Positions 1-5,967 of a stretch of DNA of 8,065 nt are shown here, one piece after another. This DNA is from Lachnospiraceae bacterium. Lineage in GTDB: Bacteria > Bacillota_A > Clostridia > Lachnospirales > Lachnospiraceae. The stretch's first letter is position 1. Each line of letters opens with the position of its first letter. The notes beneath the pieces were generated by a model that saw only the letters and a program-made list of their open reading frames with translations, made no database searches and was not told the DNA's origin. The position numbers were made by a program, and so were the translations under genes. The stretch covers positions 1-8,065 of the forward strand of contig JAGAES010000059.1 in the NCBI GenBank assembly GCA_017613055.1. The letters are read 5' to 3'.

Positions 1-480
1 ACTTGGCGGCGTGCGAACCGACTGAATCCGGAAATCGTGGGTTTTGGTCGGCTTGAAAACCGACTGAAACAGAGAATTGAAGAAATAGTGGGTACGTTCA
101 GCGGTGGAAAAACCGACTGAATTTAAAAACCGACGAATTCAGTCGGATAAAAATCCGACCAAATTCGGGAAAAGGAGAAACAGTGGGTACGCGCCGACCG
201 ACTGAATTCAGAAAAGGCAAATTCAGTCGGAAAAATAACCGACCAAAACAGGAAAATGAAGAAACAGTGGGTTTATCCGGGGAAAAACGTACCGACTGAA
301 TTCAAAAAAGGCAGATTCAGTCGGATAAAAAACCGACTAAATTCGGGAAAAGGAAAAACAGTGGGTTCGCGCCGACCGACTGAATTCAAAAAAAGCAGAT
401 TCAGTCGGAAAAATAACCGACCAAAACAGGAAAATGAAGAAACAGTGGGTTTATCAGGGGAAAAAGAAGAAACAGTCGGT
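1..480. repeat. Higher-order hairpin repeat array, no gene
   Basis: A short motif, GAAACAGTGGGT or a close variant, recurs at 31, 82, 177, 261, 355, 439 and 469. The intervals alternate between about 94-95 bp (82-176, 261-354) and 84 bp (177-260, 355-438), giving a 178-bp period with two block types. Each full block contains an inverted repeat with arms CCGACTGAAT and ATTCAGTCGG (113-146, 198-230, 292-324, 376-408), followed by a further ACCGAC copy and an AAAACAGG or ATTCGGGAAAAGG tail. The first and last blocks are degenerate, and the array may continue left of the window. An open frame crosses 256-513, but the 94-95-bp blocks shift frame and it has no plausible ribosome binding site, so I treat the region as non-coding. 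Function is unknown: a transcribed structured RNA, a protein-binding array or a spreading intergenic element are all possible. Confidence 0.8.
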
Positions 481-535
481 TCGCCCGGAAGAGGGAAGAC
501 TGTTGTTACATGAATCGGAAACTCTTAACCCGATT

Positions 536-570
536 AAAAAAGGCTGCCGCATCATGCGACAGCCTTTTTT
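536..570. terminator. Bidirectional rho-independent terminator
   Basis: The stem AGGCTG / CAGCCT (541-546 with 560-565) continues inward, after one mismatch, with CGCA / TGCG around a three-base loop. It is flanked by an A-run (536-541) and a T-run (565-570), so an RNA from either strand ends in a stem followed by U's. On the minus strand it lies 17 bases beyond the stop codon of the ACT-domain gene and should end the paaK operon. On the plus strand it would stop any transcript of the repeat array. Confidence 0.88.
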
Positions 571-586
571 ATGTCCGGAGACAAGC

Positions 587-1027
587 TTACTGAATCGAGT
601 TGATTTCGGTCTGCGAGTAGACGGAGATGCCGTTCTCGTTGAAAATCTTAAGACCGGTCTCACGGTCGGAGAGGCGGAATATGATCAGTGCGTTGTTGCC
701 TTCGCTGTAGTTGAAGGAGTAAAGGTACTCGATTGAGATGCCGGCGTTGTCGAGCAGGCAGAGAATCTTATTCAGTCCGCCGGGCTCGTTCGGAACGCGC
801 GCGCAGATGACGTGATTCTTGCGTGCGGAGTAGCCGTTCTCTTTCAGAAGGGCAAGTGCGCGGTCGTTGTCGCGCTCGCGGACGATGAAACGGACCAGTC
901 CGAAACCGGAGGTGTCCGCAATCGACATCGCAAGGATGTCAATATCGTTGTCGGCAAGCAGCGTAGTCATCTTGGAAAGAGTTCCTTTGATGTTCTCTAG
1001 AAAAACCGTAATCTGGTGAATATACAT
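587..1027 (-). CDS. Tandem ACT-domain protein (amino-acid binding)
   Basis: This 146-residue protein is built of two ACT domains, roughly residues 3-68 and 72-140. ACT domains are small ligand-binding folds that usually sense amino acids. The first begins HQITVFLENIKGTLSKMT and the second contains ARVPNEPGGLNKILCLLDNAGI; both show the Gly in the strand-helix turn where ligands commonly bind. There is no catalytic domain. The start is supported by GGAGGT (complement of 1034-1039) six bases upstream. It is the second gene of the operon, 100 bases after the ligase gene. Stand-alone ACT proteins of this size are commonly found beside PaaK-type ligases in Clostridia and archaea. Role inferred: an allosteric or regulatory partner responding to an aromatic amino acid, probably Phe given the T-box upstream. 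Ligand and partner are not shown by the sequence. Confidence 0.88.
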   Translation of the reverse strand: MYIHQITVFLENIKGTLSKMTTLLADNDIDILAMSIADTSGFGLVRFIVRERDNDRALALLKENGYSARKNHVICARVPNEPGGLNKILCLLDNAGISIEYLYSFNYSEGNNALIIFRLSDRETGLKIFNENGISVYSQTEINSIQ

Positions 1028-1059
1028 GGTGTTACCTCCTTTTGATGAATCGGTTATGC

Positions 1060-1079
1060 CCTCCGCCGGCCGGCAGAGG
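1060..1079 (-). other. GC-rich intercistronic hairpin
   Basis: CCTCCGCCGG (1060-1069) is followed directly by CCGGCAGAGG (1070-1079), a 20-base near-perfect palindrome with one position that would form a G-U pair in minus-strand RNA. It lies between the ligase stop codon and the ribosome binding site of the ACT gene. No U-run follows, so it does not look like a terminator. It may stabilise or mark a processing point in the two-gene mRNA; that role is inferred. Confidence 0.5.
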
Positions 1080-1127
1080 ACCCGGAATATTATGCATTCT
1101 TTGGGCCGGCAAATGCGACCCCGATAA

Positions 1128-2453
1128 TTAAGCGTTAGTCAGGTTTCTGCGGTCAATGACACGCTTTGCCTTGCCCTCGGAACGAGGCAGCGACTTCGGT
1201 GCCACAAGCGTGATTTTGGCGGCAATTCCGACAACCGACTTAATCCGTTCCGCAATTGTGTTCTTAAGGTCTTCGATGTCGCTGACCTTATCGGTGAACA
1301 TCTCTTCGGAGAGCTCAACCTGAACCTCGAGTTTGTCGGTGGAGTTCACGCGGTCCACAATCAGGCAGTAGAACGGAGCAACGCCTTCAAGGCCGACAAG
1401 ACAGGTCTCAATCTGGCTCGGGAATACGTTGACGCCGCGAATGACAAGCATGTCATCGGTACGGCCGGTCAGACGGCTGATCCGGTGGAAGGTACGTCCG
1501 CAAGCGCACGGCTCCTCGATAATGGAGCAGATGTCGTGTGTCCGGTAACGGATCATCGGCATTCCGGTCTTCGTGATGGTTGTGAAGACAAGTTCGCCTT
1601 TTTCGCCGTTCGGCAGAGGTTCGCCGGTCTCAGGATTGATAATCTCAACGATTACATGGTCTTCGTTTACGTGCATGCCGTGCTTTTCAAGGCACTCAAA
1701 TGCGACGCCGGGGCCGCCGATTTCGGTCAGGCCGTAGATATCGCACGCATCGAAATCGAAGAGTTCCTCGAGGTGCTGACGCATCTCCTCGGTCCACGGC
1801 TCCGCGCCGAAGACGCCGGACTTCAGCTTTACCTTGTCAAGAAGGCCTGCTTCCTTGAGGGTCTCGCCGAGGTAGGTCGCGTAGGAAGGCGTGCAGCAGA
1901 GCATCGTTGCGCCGAGCTCGGTCATCATCATCATCTGCCGCTGCGTATTGCCTGCGGACATCGGGATAACGGTTGCACCGATTGCGGATGCGCCGTAGTG
2001 TGCGCCGAGGCCGCCGGTGAAGAGACCGTAGCCGTAGCATACCTGAATGACGTCGTCCGCGTCTCCGCCTGCGGCGGTAAGCGAGCGGGCAACCATCTCG
2101 GTCCAGACATCGATGTCATTTTGCGTATAGCCCGTGACAATCGGCTTGCCGGTCGTTCCCGAAGAACCCTGAATCCGCACGATGTCGGTCAGTTTCGCGG
2201 CGAGCAGTCCGTAAGGGAATTCGTCGCGGAGGTCGGTCTTCTCGGTGAACGGAAGCTTCCGAAGGTCGTCAACGGTCTTAATGTCCTCGGGTTTTACACC
2301 CATCGCATCCATCCGCGCACGATAGAGCGGCACATTTTCGTACTCGAGTTTCACCGTCTCGCGAAGTCGTTCGTTTTGGAGCTCCCGAAGCTTGCTTCTT
2401 TCCATGCATTCGATGGCGGGACTCCAGATTTTGTGGATTTTTTCCTGTCTCAT
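1128..2453 (-). CDS. paaK: Phenylacetate-CoA ligase (AMP-forming)
   Basis: This 441-residue cytosolic enzyme of the adenylate-forming (ANL) superfamily is of normal length for PaaK. It activates phenylacetate, or a related aryl acid, with ATP and CoA to the CoA thioester. Motifs: the phosphate-binding loop SSGTTGKP (residues 97-104), YGLTE (240-244), YRTHD (303-307), the hinge-region motif GRTDDMLVIRG (330-340), and a C-terminal PRSEGKAKRV (423-432) that carries the lysine-containing A10 region. The open frame extends 33 codons further upstream, but those codons lie inside the T-box leader and its terminator; the start at 2453 has GGAGGT four bases upstream. It is first in an operon with a tandem ACT protein. 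In anaerobes such ligases often work with indolepyruvate-type ferredoxin oxidoreductases, in degradation or in biosynthesis. The exact aryl substrate is inferred from the family. Confidence 0.93.
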   Translation of the reverse strand: MRQEKIHKIWSPAIECMERSKLRELQNERLRETVKLEYENVPLYRARMDAMGVKPEDIKTVDDLRKLPFTEKTDLRDEFPYGLLAAKLTDIVRIQGSSGTTGKPIVTGYTQNDIDVWTEMVARSLTAAGGDADDVIQVCYGYGLFTGGLGAHYGASAIGATVIPMSAGNTQRQMMMMTELGATMLCCTPSYATYLGETLKEAGLLDKVKLKSGVFGAEPWTEEMRQHLEELFDFDACDIYGLTEIGGPGVAFECLEKHGMHVNEDHVIVEIINPETGEPLPNGEKGELVFTTITKTGMPMIRYRTHDICSIIEEPCACGRTFHRISRLTGRTDDMLVIRGVNVFPSQIETCLVGLEGVAPFYCLIVDRVNSTDKLEVQVELSEEMFTDKVSDIEDLKNTIAERIKSVVGIAAKITLVAPKSLPRSEGKAKRVIDRRNLTNA

Positions 2454-2498
2454 AAGAACCTCCCGGGTAATAAAATAGTTTTTTCCCTGAGGACGAGT

Positions 2499-2533
2499 AA
2501 AAAAATAGCCCATCCTCTTCGTAGAGGACGAGC
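2499..2533 (-). terminator. T-box regulated terminator
   Basis: On the minus strand GCUCGUCCUC (2533-2524) pairs over ten positions, with two G-U pairs, with GAGGAUGGGC (2517-2508). The loop is UACGAA, and UA plus seven U's follow (to 2499). It lies eight bases beyond the T-box sequence and would compete with the antiterminator formed when uncharged tRNA binds. It is 45 bases upstream of the ligase start codon. Confidence 0.9.
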
Positions 2534-2763
2534 GATTGACCCGTGGTACCACCTCAATTCAGTATGCATAAGCACACCCTCATTCGGGTACGGAAAATAT
2601 ACCCTATCGCGATAACGGACGCACCCGGCGATGCCTACTTAGCGAAGCTGTTCAACACGCTGCTCTCGGGAGGAATTCGGAAGGTCTTCGATGCCGGCTT
2701 ACACCAAACCCGGCTCGCTGTGAGGGAAAACTTGTTTCGTACTGGTTCCCGGTCGTTGCATTT
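2499..2763 (-). promoter_or_regulatory. T-box riboswitch, predicted Phe (UUC) specifier
   Basis: On the minus strand the leader contains the T-box sequence AGGTGGTACCACGG (2554-2541), with the UGGU that pairs with an ACCA tRNA end. It is followed by a terminator. Upstream a Stem I can be drawn: lower helix CGGGA/UCCCG (2751-2747 with 2671-2667), the AGUA motif of the specifier loop (2743-2740), a helix GUUUUC/GAAGAC (2731-2726 with 2689-2684) and an apical helix GCCGG/CCGGC (2714-2710 with 2697-2693) enclosing GGTG. The loop opposite AGUA reads GAAUUCC, placing UUC (2675-2673) as the specifier codon, which matches tRNA-Phe. Uncharged tRNA-Phe should favour the antiterminator and turn on the ligase and ACT genes. 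The class is clear; the specifier was assigned by hand folding. The 5' end is estimated from the promoter. Confidence 0.9.
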
Positions 2764-2769
2764 GTGAAA

Positions 2770-2798
2770 AATATATCCCATCATTCCTGCAATGTCAA
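2770..2798 (-). promoter_or_regulatory. Promoter of the T-box/paaK operon
   Basis: A perfect -35 TTGACA (2798-2793) is separated by 17 bases from a -10 TATATT (2775-2770), a strong housekeeping sigma-factor match. The transcript would start near 2763 and carry the whole T-box leader, about 310 bases before the ligase start codon. With so strong a promoter, control most likely rests on the riboswitch. Confidence 0.85.
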
Positions 2799-2890
2799 GA
2801 ACTTTTTTTCGTAAAATGCCAAGAATTCCGTCAGAGGCCCGGAAAGAAGGGGCGGGAGCGGTCACATTTTCCGGCACAGACAGGAATTGC

Positions 2891-2919
2891 TTGCCTGCCG
2901 CATGCATCCGTATTATAAT
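2891..2919 (+). promoter_or_regulatory. Promoter of the lipoprotein gene
   Basis: TTGCCT (2891-2896), a 17-base spacer and a perfect TATAAT (2914-2919) lie 28 bases before the lipoprotein start codon. It is divergent from the paaK promoter, with about 90 bases between the two -35 elements, so the intergenic region serves both directions. Confidence 0.7.
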
Positions 2920-2947
2920 TTATTCATCCACCGAAAGGAGAAGGAAC

Positions 2948-4129
2948 ATGAAGAAGATTCTTGCTTTGTTACTGACGGTTGTGCTCTGCGCGGGGTTACT
3001 TGCCGCGTGCGGAGATCAGGAAGAGAGCAAAAAAGGCTCGAAGCGGAACACCGAAGGGAAGGGTACTCCCACGGTTACATCGGGTCCGGACGACACGCCG
3101 ACGCCCGACATCTCGACTACGCCGGATGTAACTCCGACTCCCACGCCGGATCCGAGGAGAAAGCTTACGGAAGTGAAGGACCGCAGCGGAGCATTTTCCC
3201 TGGCGCTTCCTTCCGATGCGGATATTCAGCAGGAGGACGGTCTGATCATAATGGAGACCGACGACTGTTATCTCGAGGCTTATTATCTGCTCGACGGCTT
3301 CACGGGAACGATTTACGATCTCAACGATTTCGAGGAGATGATTCCGAGCGAGAACACGTTGATTGATGCGCTCGACGTCTGTTACTATGATATGAAGGGC
3401 GCGGTGCAGCGCGAGAAAGTGAACGGCAAGGACTGCCTGATCGGGCCTGCGTCCGACGCGGATGTTTTTACCGAATCGGGAATTGCCACGAAGTACTCCC
3501 GGTTCTATGTTTATGACTGCCAGGATGAGTACGGCATTATCGTTGTATGGTATTATCTGAAGGATGTCACCTACAGTGAGATGACCGACGCGGACTGGGA
3601 CAGAGACGCGTTCTATATCGAATGTGCGGAAAGCCTTGCGCAGTATCATTCGCCGCTTTCCTATAAACTGCGCCGCGAAGTGCATTATCTTGACGACGGC
3701 TCGACGGTGGATTTCCTCGCAAAAGACGGTTCCATCAAAGAAATCGAGACAGAGGTAGGCGGCGGCCTGTCGCTTAAGCCGTACGGCACGCAGAACGTCC
3801 AGTTCTTCTTCCAGCATATCGAAAAATACTACACGGACGCGCAGTATGATACGACATACGATGTGTACTACGCGATGAAGGATGCGTACGGCGCTTATCT
3901 GACCATTGACGATCCGGAAGAGGACCTTGGGAACGTGTTCTTTATGATGTACGGCAACGTGGACGGGATTGACTGCGAGTTCCATTGTTATTGCGCCTAC
4001 GGTTCGTACGACGATTACTGGATCTTTATGATGCGCCGGCCCGAGGGACAGGAGGATAAAGGCGAAGAACAGCTCTTCTATTCGATTCTCTGGTCCTTCC
4101 GAGACATTTATATGTACAAGTACAGGTAA
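2948..4129 (+). CDS. Lipoprotein of unknown function
   Basis: The 393-residue protein begins with a signal peptide (MKK, then a Leu-rich core) ending in a lipobox LAAC at residues 18-21, so Cys21 should be lipidated and anchored to the outer face of the membrane. A charged segment (about 22-38) and a Thr-Pro-rich linker (about 40-69, with repeated TPTP) lead to a soluble part from about 72 to the end, acidic and rich in Tyr, Phe and Trp. I recognise no catalytic family. The soluble part might be two related lobes, since a segment starting near residue 81 (SGAFSLALPS) resembles the opening of lipoprotein domains of unknown function, but this is not firm. The start at 2948 is chosen over an in-frame start 52 codons upstream because AAAGGAG (2934-2940) and a promoter lie directly before it. 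A VanZ-like gene follows after 17 bases. Confidence 0.85.
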   Translation: MKKILALLLTVVLCAGLLAACGDQEESKKGSKRNTEGKGTPTVTSGPDDTPTPDISTTPDVTPTPTPDPRRKLTEVKDRSGAFSLALPSDADIQQEDGLIIMETDDCYLEAYYLLDGFTGTIYDLNDFEEMIPSENTLIDALDVCYYDMKGAVQREKVNGKDCLIGPASDADVFTESGIATKYSRFYVYDCQDEYGIIVVWYYLKDVTYSEMTDADWDRDAFYIECAESLAQYHSPLSYKLRREVHYLDDGSTVDFLAKDGSIKEIETEVGGGLSLKPYGTQNVQFFFQHIEKYYTDAQYDTTYDVYYAMKDAYGAYLTIDDPEEDLGNVFFMMYGNVDGIDCEFHCYCAYGSYDDYWIFMMRRPEGQEDKGEEQLFYSILWSFRDIYMYKYR

Positions 4130-4146
4130 GACGGGAAGAAACGTTT

Positions 4147-4638
4147 ATGAAAGCATGGCTCAGCCGGATTGCCTCGGCGCTTCTGACAATCGGATGGATG
4201 ATGATAATCTTCGGGTTCTCGGGACAGAATTCGGAAGAGTCGGAGGGGCTTTCCGACCGGATTGTGGACTGGTTTCTTTCGCTCGTATCGAAGGGCGAAG
4301 CGTCGGAAGAGGTGCGCGGCGCGCTCACGCTGATTGTCCGGAAGGGCGCGCATATGACGGAGTTCGCAATCCTTGCGCTTTTGCTTCTGTGGGCGGTTGT
4401 TTCCTGGACGAAGCTGCGGGGCGGAAAAGCACTTATTACGGCGTTCATAATTGCCGTTTTGTTCGCCTCAACCGACGAATTCCACCAGACGTTCGTCGAC
4501 GGCCGTTCGGGCCGTTTCAGCGACGTTTTGATTGACGCGTCCGGCGCCGCAATCGGTCTTTTCCTGTGCGCTCTTTTACTGCGCCGCAAAAAAGCAGACG
4601 AAGAGTCGTCGGACAATTCGGCGAATTTGGAAAATTAA
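4147..4638 (+). CDS. VanZ-like family membrane protein
   Basis: A 163-residue integral membrane protein with about four hydrophobic segments (near 8-24, 68-87, 95-109 and 131-146). It carries the family's conserved polar motifs: FSGQ (24-27), RKGAHMTEF (65-73), and TDEFHQTFVDGRSGRFSDVLID (109-130, key residues D110, E111, H113, Q114, R120, D126, D130). The family is named after VanZ, linked to low-level teicoplanin resistance, but most members are not resistance genes and their biochemical role is unknown. The C-terminus after 146 is charged and probably cytoplasmic. The start codon follows the lipoprotein stop by 17 bases with only a weak GGGAAGAA ribosome binding site, consistent with co-transcription. 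There are no other van genes here, so calling it vanZ would overstate what is seen. Confidence 0.9.
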   Translation: MKAWLSRIASALLTIGWMMIIFGFSGQNSEESEGLSDRIVDWFLSLVSKGEASEEVRGALTLIVRKGAHMTEFAILALLLLWAVVSWTKLRGGKALITAFIIAVLFASTDEFHQTFVDGRSGRFSDVLIDASGAAIGLFLCALLLRRKKADEESSDNSANLEN

Positions 4639-4646
4639 ACTAAAAA

Positions 4647-4685
4647 CTCGGCATTTTCCGCGGACTTTTTGGAAATGTTTCCGAG
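4647..4685. other. Imperfect stem-loop between genes
   Basis: CTCGG (4647-4651) pairs with CCGAG (4681-4685), and inside it ATTTTCC (4653-4659) can pair with GGAAAT (4671-4676) with a bulge. On the minus strand the stem is followed by TTTTT, which resembles a terminator, but no minus-strand gene reads into it. On the plus strand there is no U-run. It may end antisense transcripts or weakly separate the VanZ-like gene from the next unit. Confidence 0.3.
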
Positions 4686-4742
4686 AAATGGGACGCGCCC
4701 CCATGCATCGTTCGGCAAAAGGTAGAAAATGACCACAACATA

Positions 4743-4770
4743 TTGTATTTGCGGCATTTTTTGGTATGAT
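4743..4770 (+). promoter_or_regulatory. Promoter of the DUF6465-type gene
   Basis: TTGTAT (4743-4748), a 16-base spacer and TATGAT (4765-4770) preceded by TGG, which gives an extended -10. The start codon at 4834 lies about 64 bases downstream. This gene therefore appears to be a separate transcription unit. Confidence 0.6.
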
Positions 4771-4833
4771 GCTATTGTTGAGAATAGTAAGCGGCGCGTG
4801 ACGCTGATTCACCAAACGGAGGAAAAATCAATT

Positions 4834-5277
4834 ATGGCTACTAAGAAGGTTACTGAGAAGGCTGCCGAAGTTGCAGCAAAGGTTGCGGAAGTTAAGAAGT
4901 CTGAGCCCGTTAAGAAGGTTGAAGAGAAGGTTGTTGAGCCTGTTAAGAAGGCTGTTAAGAAGGCTGCTGCTCCTGCTAAGAAGGCTGCTGCTCCTGCAAA
5001 GAAGGTTGCAGAAAAGGCTGCTGAGAAGGCTAAGACCGTTGCCAAGAAGACGGTTGCTAAGGTTGCCGAGAAGAAGGAAGCTGCTGCCAAGGCCGCTGTA
5101 GTTCTTCAGTTCGCAGGCAAGGAAATCAACACCGAAGAGATTGTTAAGGCTGCCAAGAAGGCTTATGCCGAGGGCAACAAGGCTGCCGTTAAGAACATCA
5201 CGGTTTATGTTAAGCCCGAGGACAATGCGGCTTACTACGTAGTAAACGGCGACGTTACCGGTAAGATTGATCTGTAA
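4834..5277 (+). CDS. Lys/Ala-rich DUF6465-type protein
   Basis: A 147-residue protein in two parts. Residues 1-88 are a low-complexity helix-forming tail of Lys, Ala, Val and Glu with KKAAAPAKKAAAPAKK repeats, similar in composition to histone H1-like or other nucleic-acid-binding tails. Residues 89-147 form a compact domain (FAGKEINTEEIVKAAKKAY, then ITVYVKPEDNAAYYVVNGD and a terminal GKIDL) that I recognise as the DUF6465 type, common in Lachnospiraceae. Its function is unknown; binding of DNA, RNA or an acidic surface is inferred only from the basic tail. The start at 4834 has GGAGG at 4818-4822. Lys is almost always AAG and Val mostly GTT, a narrow choice unlike the GCG/GTC-rich neighbours, suggesting high expression. 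It has its own promoter and a strong terminator. Confidence 0.85.
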   Translation: MATKKVTEKAAEVAAKVAEVKKSEPVKKVEEKVVEPVKKAVKKAAAPAKKAAAPAKKVAEKAAEKAKTVAKKTVAKVAEKKEAAAKAAVVLQFAGKEINTEEIVKAAKKAYAEGNKAAVKNITVYVKPEDNAAYYVVNGDVTGKIDL

Positions 5278-5304
5278 ACCCCATAAAAAGAGATAGTTTT
5301 CGGG

Positions 5305-5336
5305 CAGGACGCGCGATTGTTGCGCGTCCTGTTTTT
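5305..5336 (+). terminator. Strong rho-independent terminator
   Basis: A perfect ten-base stem, CAGGACGCGC (5305-5314) with GCGCGTCCTG (5322-5331), has a seven-base loop and is followed by five T's (5332-5336). It lies 28 bases after the stop codon of the DUF6465-type gene and isolates it from ilvN. Confidence 0.92.
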
Positions 5337-5393
5337 GTGTCATTTTGCGCAGAAAAACAGGCGTGTTCACAGAGATTTCAAGGCCCCGAAATC

Positions 5394-5422
5394 TTGACAG
5401 AAAGGGGGGGCTGTGATACATT
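5394..5422 (+). promoter_or_regulatory. Promoter of the ilvN-mscL unit
   Basis: A perfect -35 TTGACA (5394-5399), a 17-base spacer and a -10 TACATT (5417-5422) preceded by TGA, making it an extended -10. The spacer contains a run of seven G's (5404-5410). The predicted leader is only about 30 bases, leaving no room for a leader-peptide attenuator or T-box. Confidence 0.7.
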
Positions 5423-5457
5423 TAGGAGTGGATGCAGTATACTTTTGGGAGGCTTTG

Positions 5458-5943
5458 ATGAGAAAGATTGTTCTGTCGATTCAGGTGGCGAATACGGCCG
5501 GTGTGCTTGCCCGTACATCGGGGCTGTTCTCGCGCCGGGGGTACAACATCGCCAGCCTTTCCGTCGGCGAGACGGAGGATCCGAGCATCAGCCGCATGAC
5601 GGTTGTTGCAAGCGGCGAGGAGGAGACCCTGAGCCAGATCGTCAAGCAGCTTTTGAAACTGGAGGACGTGATTTCGGTCGAGGAACTCGTTCCGGACCGG
5701 TCCGTCTGCTGTGAACTGTTGCTCCTGAAGGTTGCGACTGCGGACGCGGAGAAGCGCAAGGAAGCGCTTGCCATCGCGGAGCAGACCGACGCCAAGGTAG
5801 TTGACGTCTCCCCGGAGACGATGATGCTTCGGCTCACCGGCGAACCCGCCAAGGTGGATGCCTTCATAGACGGCTTCTCGGATTTCAAAATACTGGAACT
5901 GGTTCGCACCGGTCTGACCGGACTGTCCCGTTCCGTGCAGTAA
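5458..5943 (+). CDS. ilvN: Acetolactate synthase regulatory (small) subunit
   Basis: A 161-residue protein, typical length for IlvN/IlvH. It binds the catalytic subunit IlvB, stimulates acetolactate formation in valine, leucine and isoleucine synthesis, and confers feedback inhibition by valine. The N-terminal ACT domain (about 2-76) has NTAGVLARTSGLFSRRGYNI and VGETEDPSISRMT; the Gly15 and Asn30 equivalents belong to the valine-binding site of characterised relatives. The C-terminal domain (about 82-157) ends with DFKILELVRTGLTGLSR, as in the family. The start at 5458 has GGGAGG five bases upstream; a longer in-frame GTG start at 5413 is rejected because it lies at the promoter -10. The catalytic subunit gene is not in this window: the preceding gene is separated by a terminator and the next is mscL, 24 bases downstream. 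Confidence 0.94.
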   Translation: MRKIVLSIQVANTAGVLARTSGLFSRRGYNIASLSVGETEDPSISRMTVVASGEEETLSQIVKQLLKLEDVISVEELVPDRSVCCELLLLKVATADAEKRKEALAIAEQTDAKVVDVSPETMMLRLTGEPAKVDAFIDGFSDFKILELVRTGLTGLSRSVQ

Positions 5944-5967
5944 AAGAGCGAAAGGAGAAGTGTTTTT

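Noticed and set aside
1..480. CRISPR array
   Set aside because: The segments between repeats are themselves repeated and not unique, the block lengths alternate, and no cas genes are present.
256..513. Small open frame of 85 codons in the repeat array
   Set aside because: It reads through repeat blocks, but the 94-95-bp blocks shift the frame, so most blocks are not read in the same way. There is no good ribosome binding site.
2454..2552. N-terminal extension of the ligase by 33 codons
   Set aside because: These codons fall in the T-box antiterminator and terminator. The start at 2453 has a strong ribosome binding site and gives the normal family length.
1485..2615. Long plus-strand open frame (376 codons)
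   Set aside because: It lies antisense to the well-supported paaK gene and its T-box leader. The composition (His, Arg, Val, Ala rich) is typical of a shadow frame and there is no promoter or ribosome binding site.
2996..3985. Long minus-strand open frame (329 codons)
   Set aside because: Antisense to the lipoprotein gene, which has a promoter, ribosome binding site, signal peptide and lipobox. The frame resembles no family.
4147..4638. Glycopeptide resistance gene vanZ
   Set aside because: The family match is clear, but no vanA/H/X/R/S genes are nearby and most VanZ-like proteins are not resistance determinants.
4828..5421. Minus-strand open frame rich in Leu, Asn and Ser
   Set aside because: It is the complement of the low-complexity Lys/Ala-rich gene and runs through that gene's terminator.
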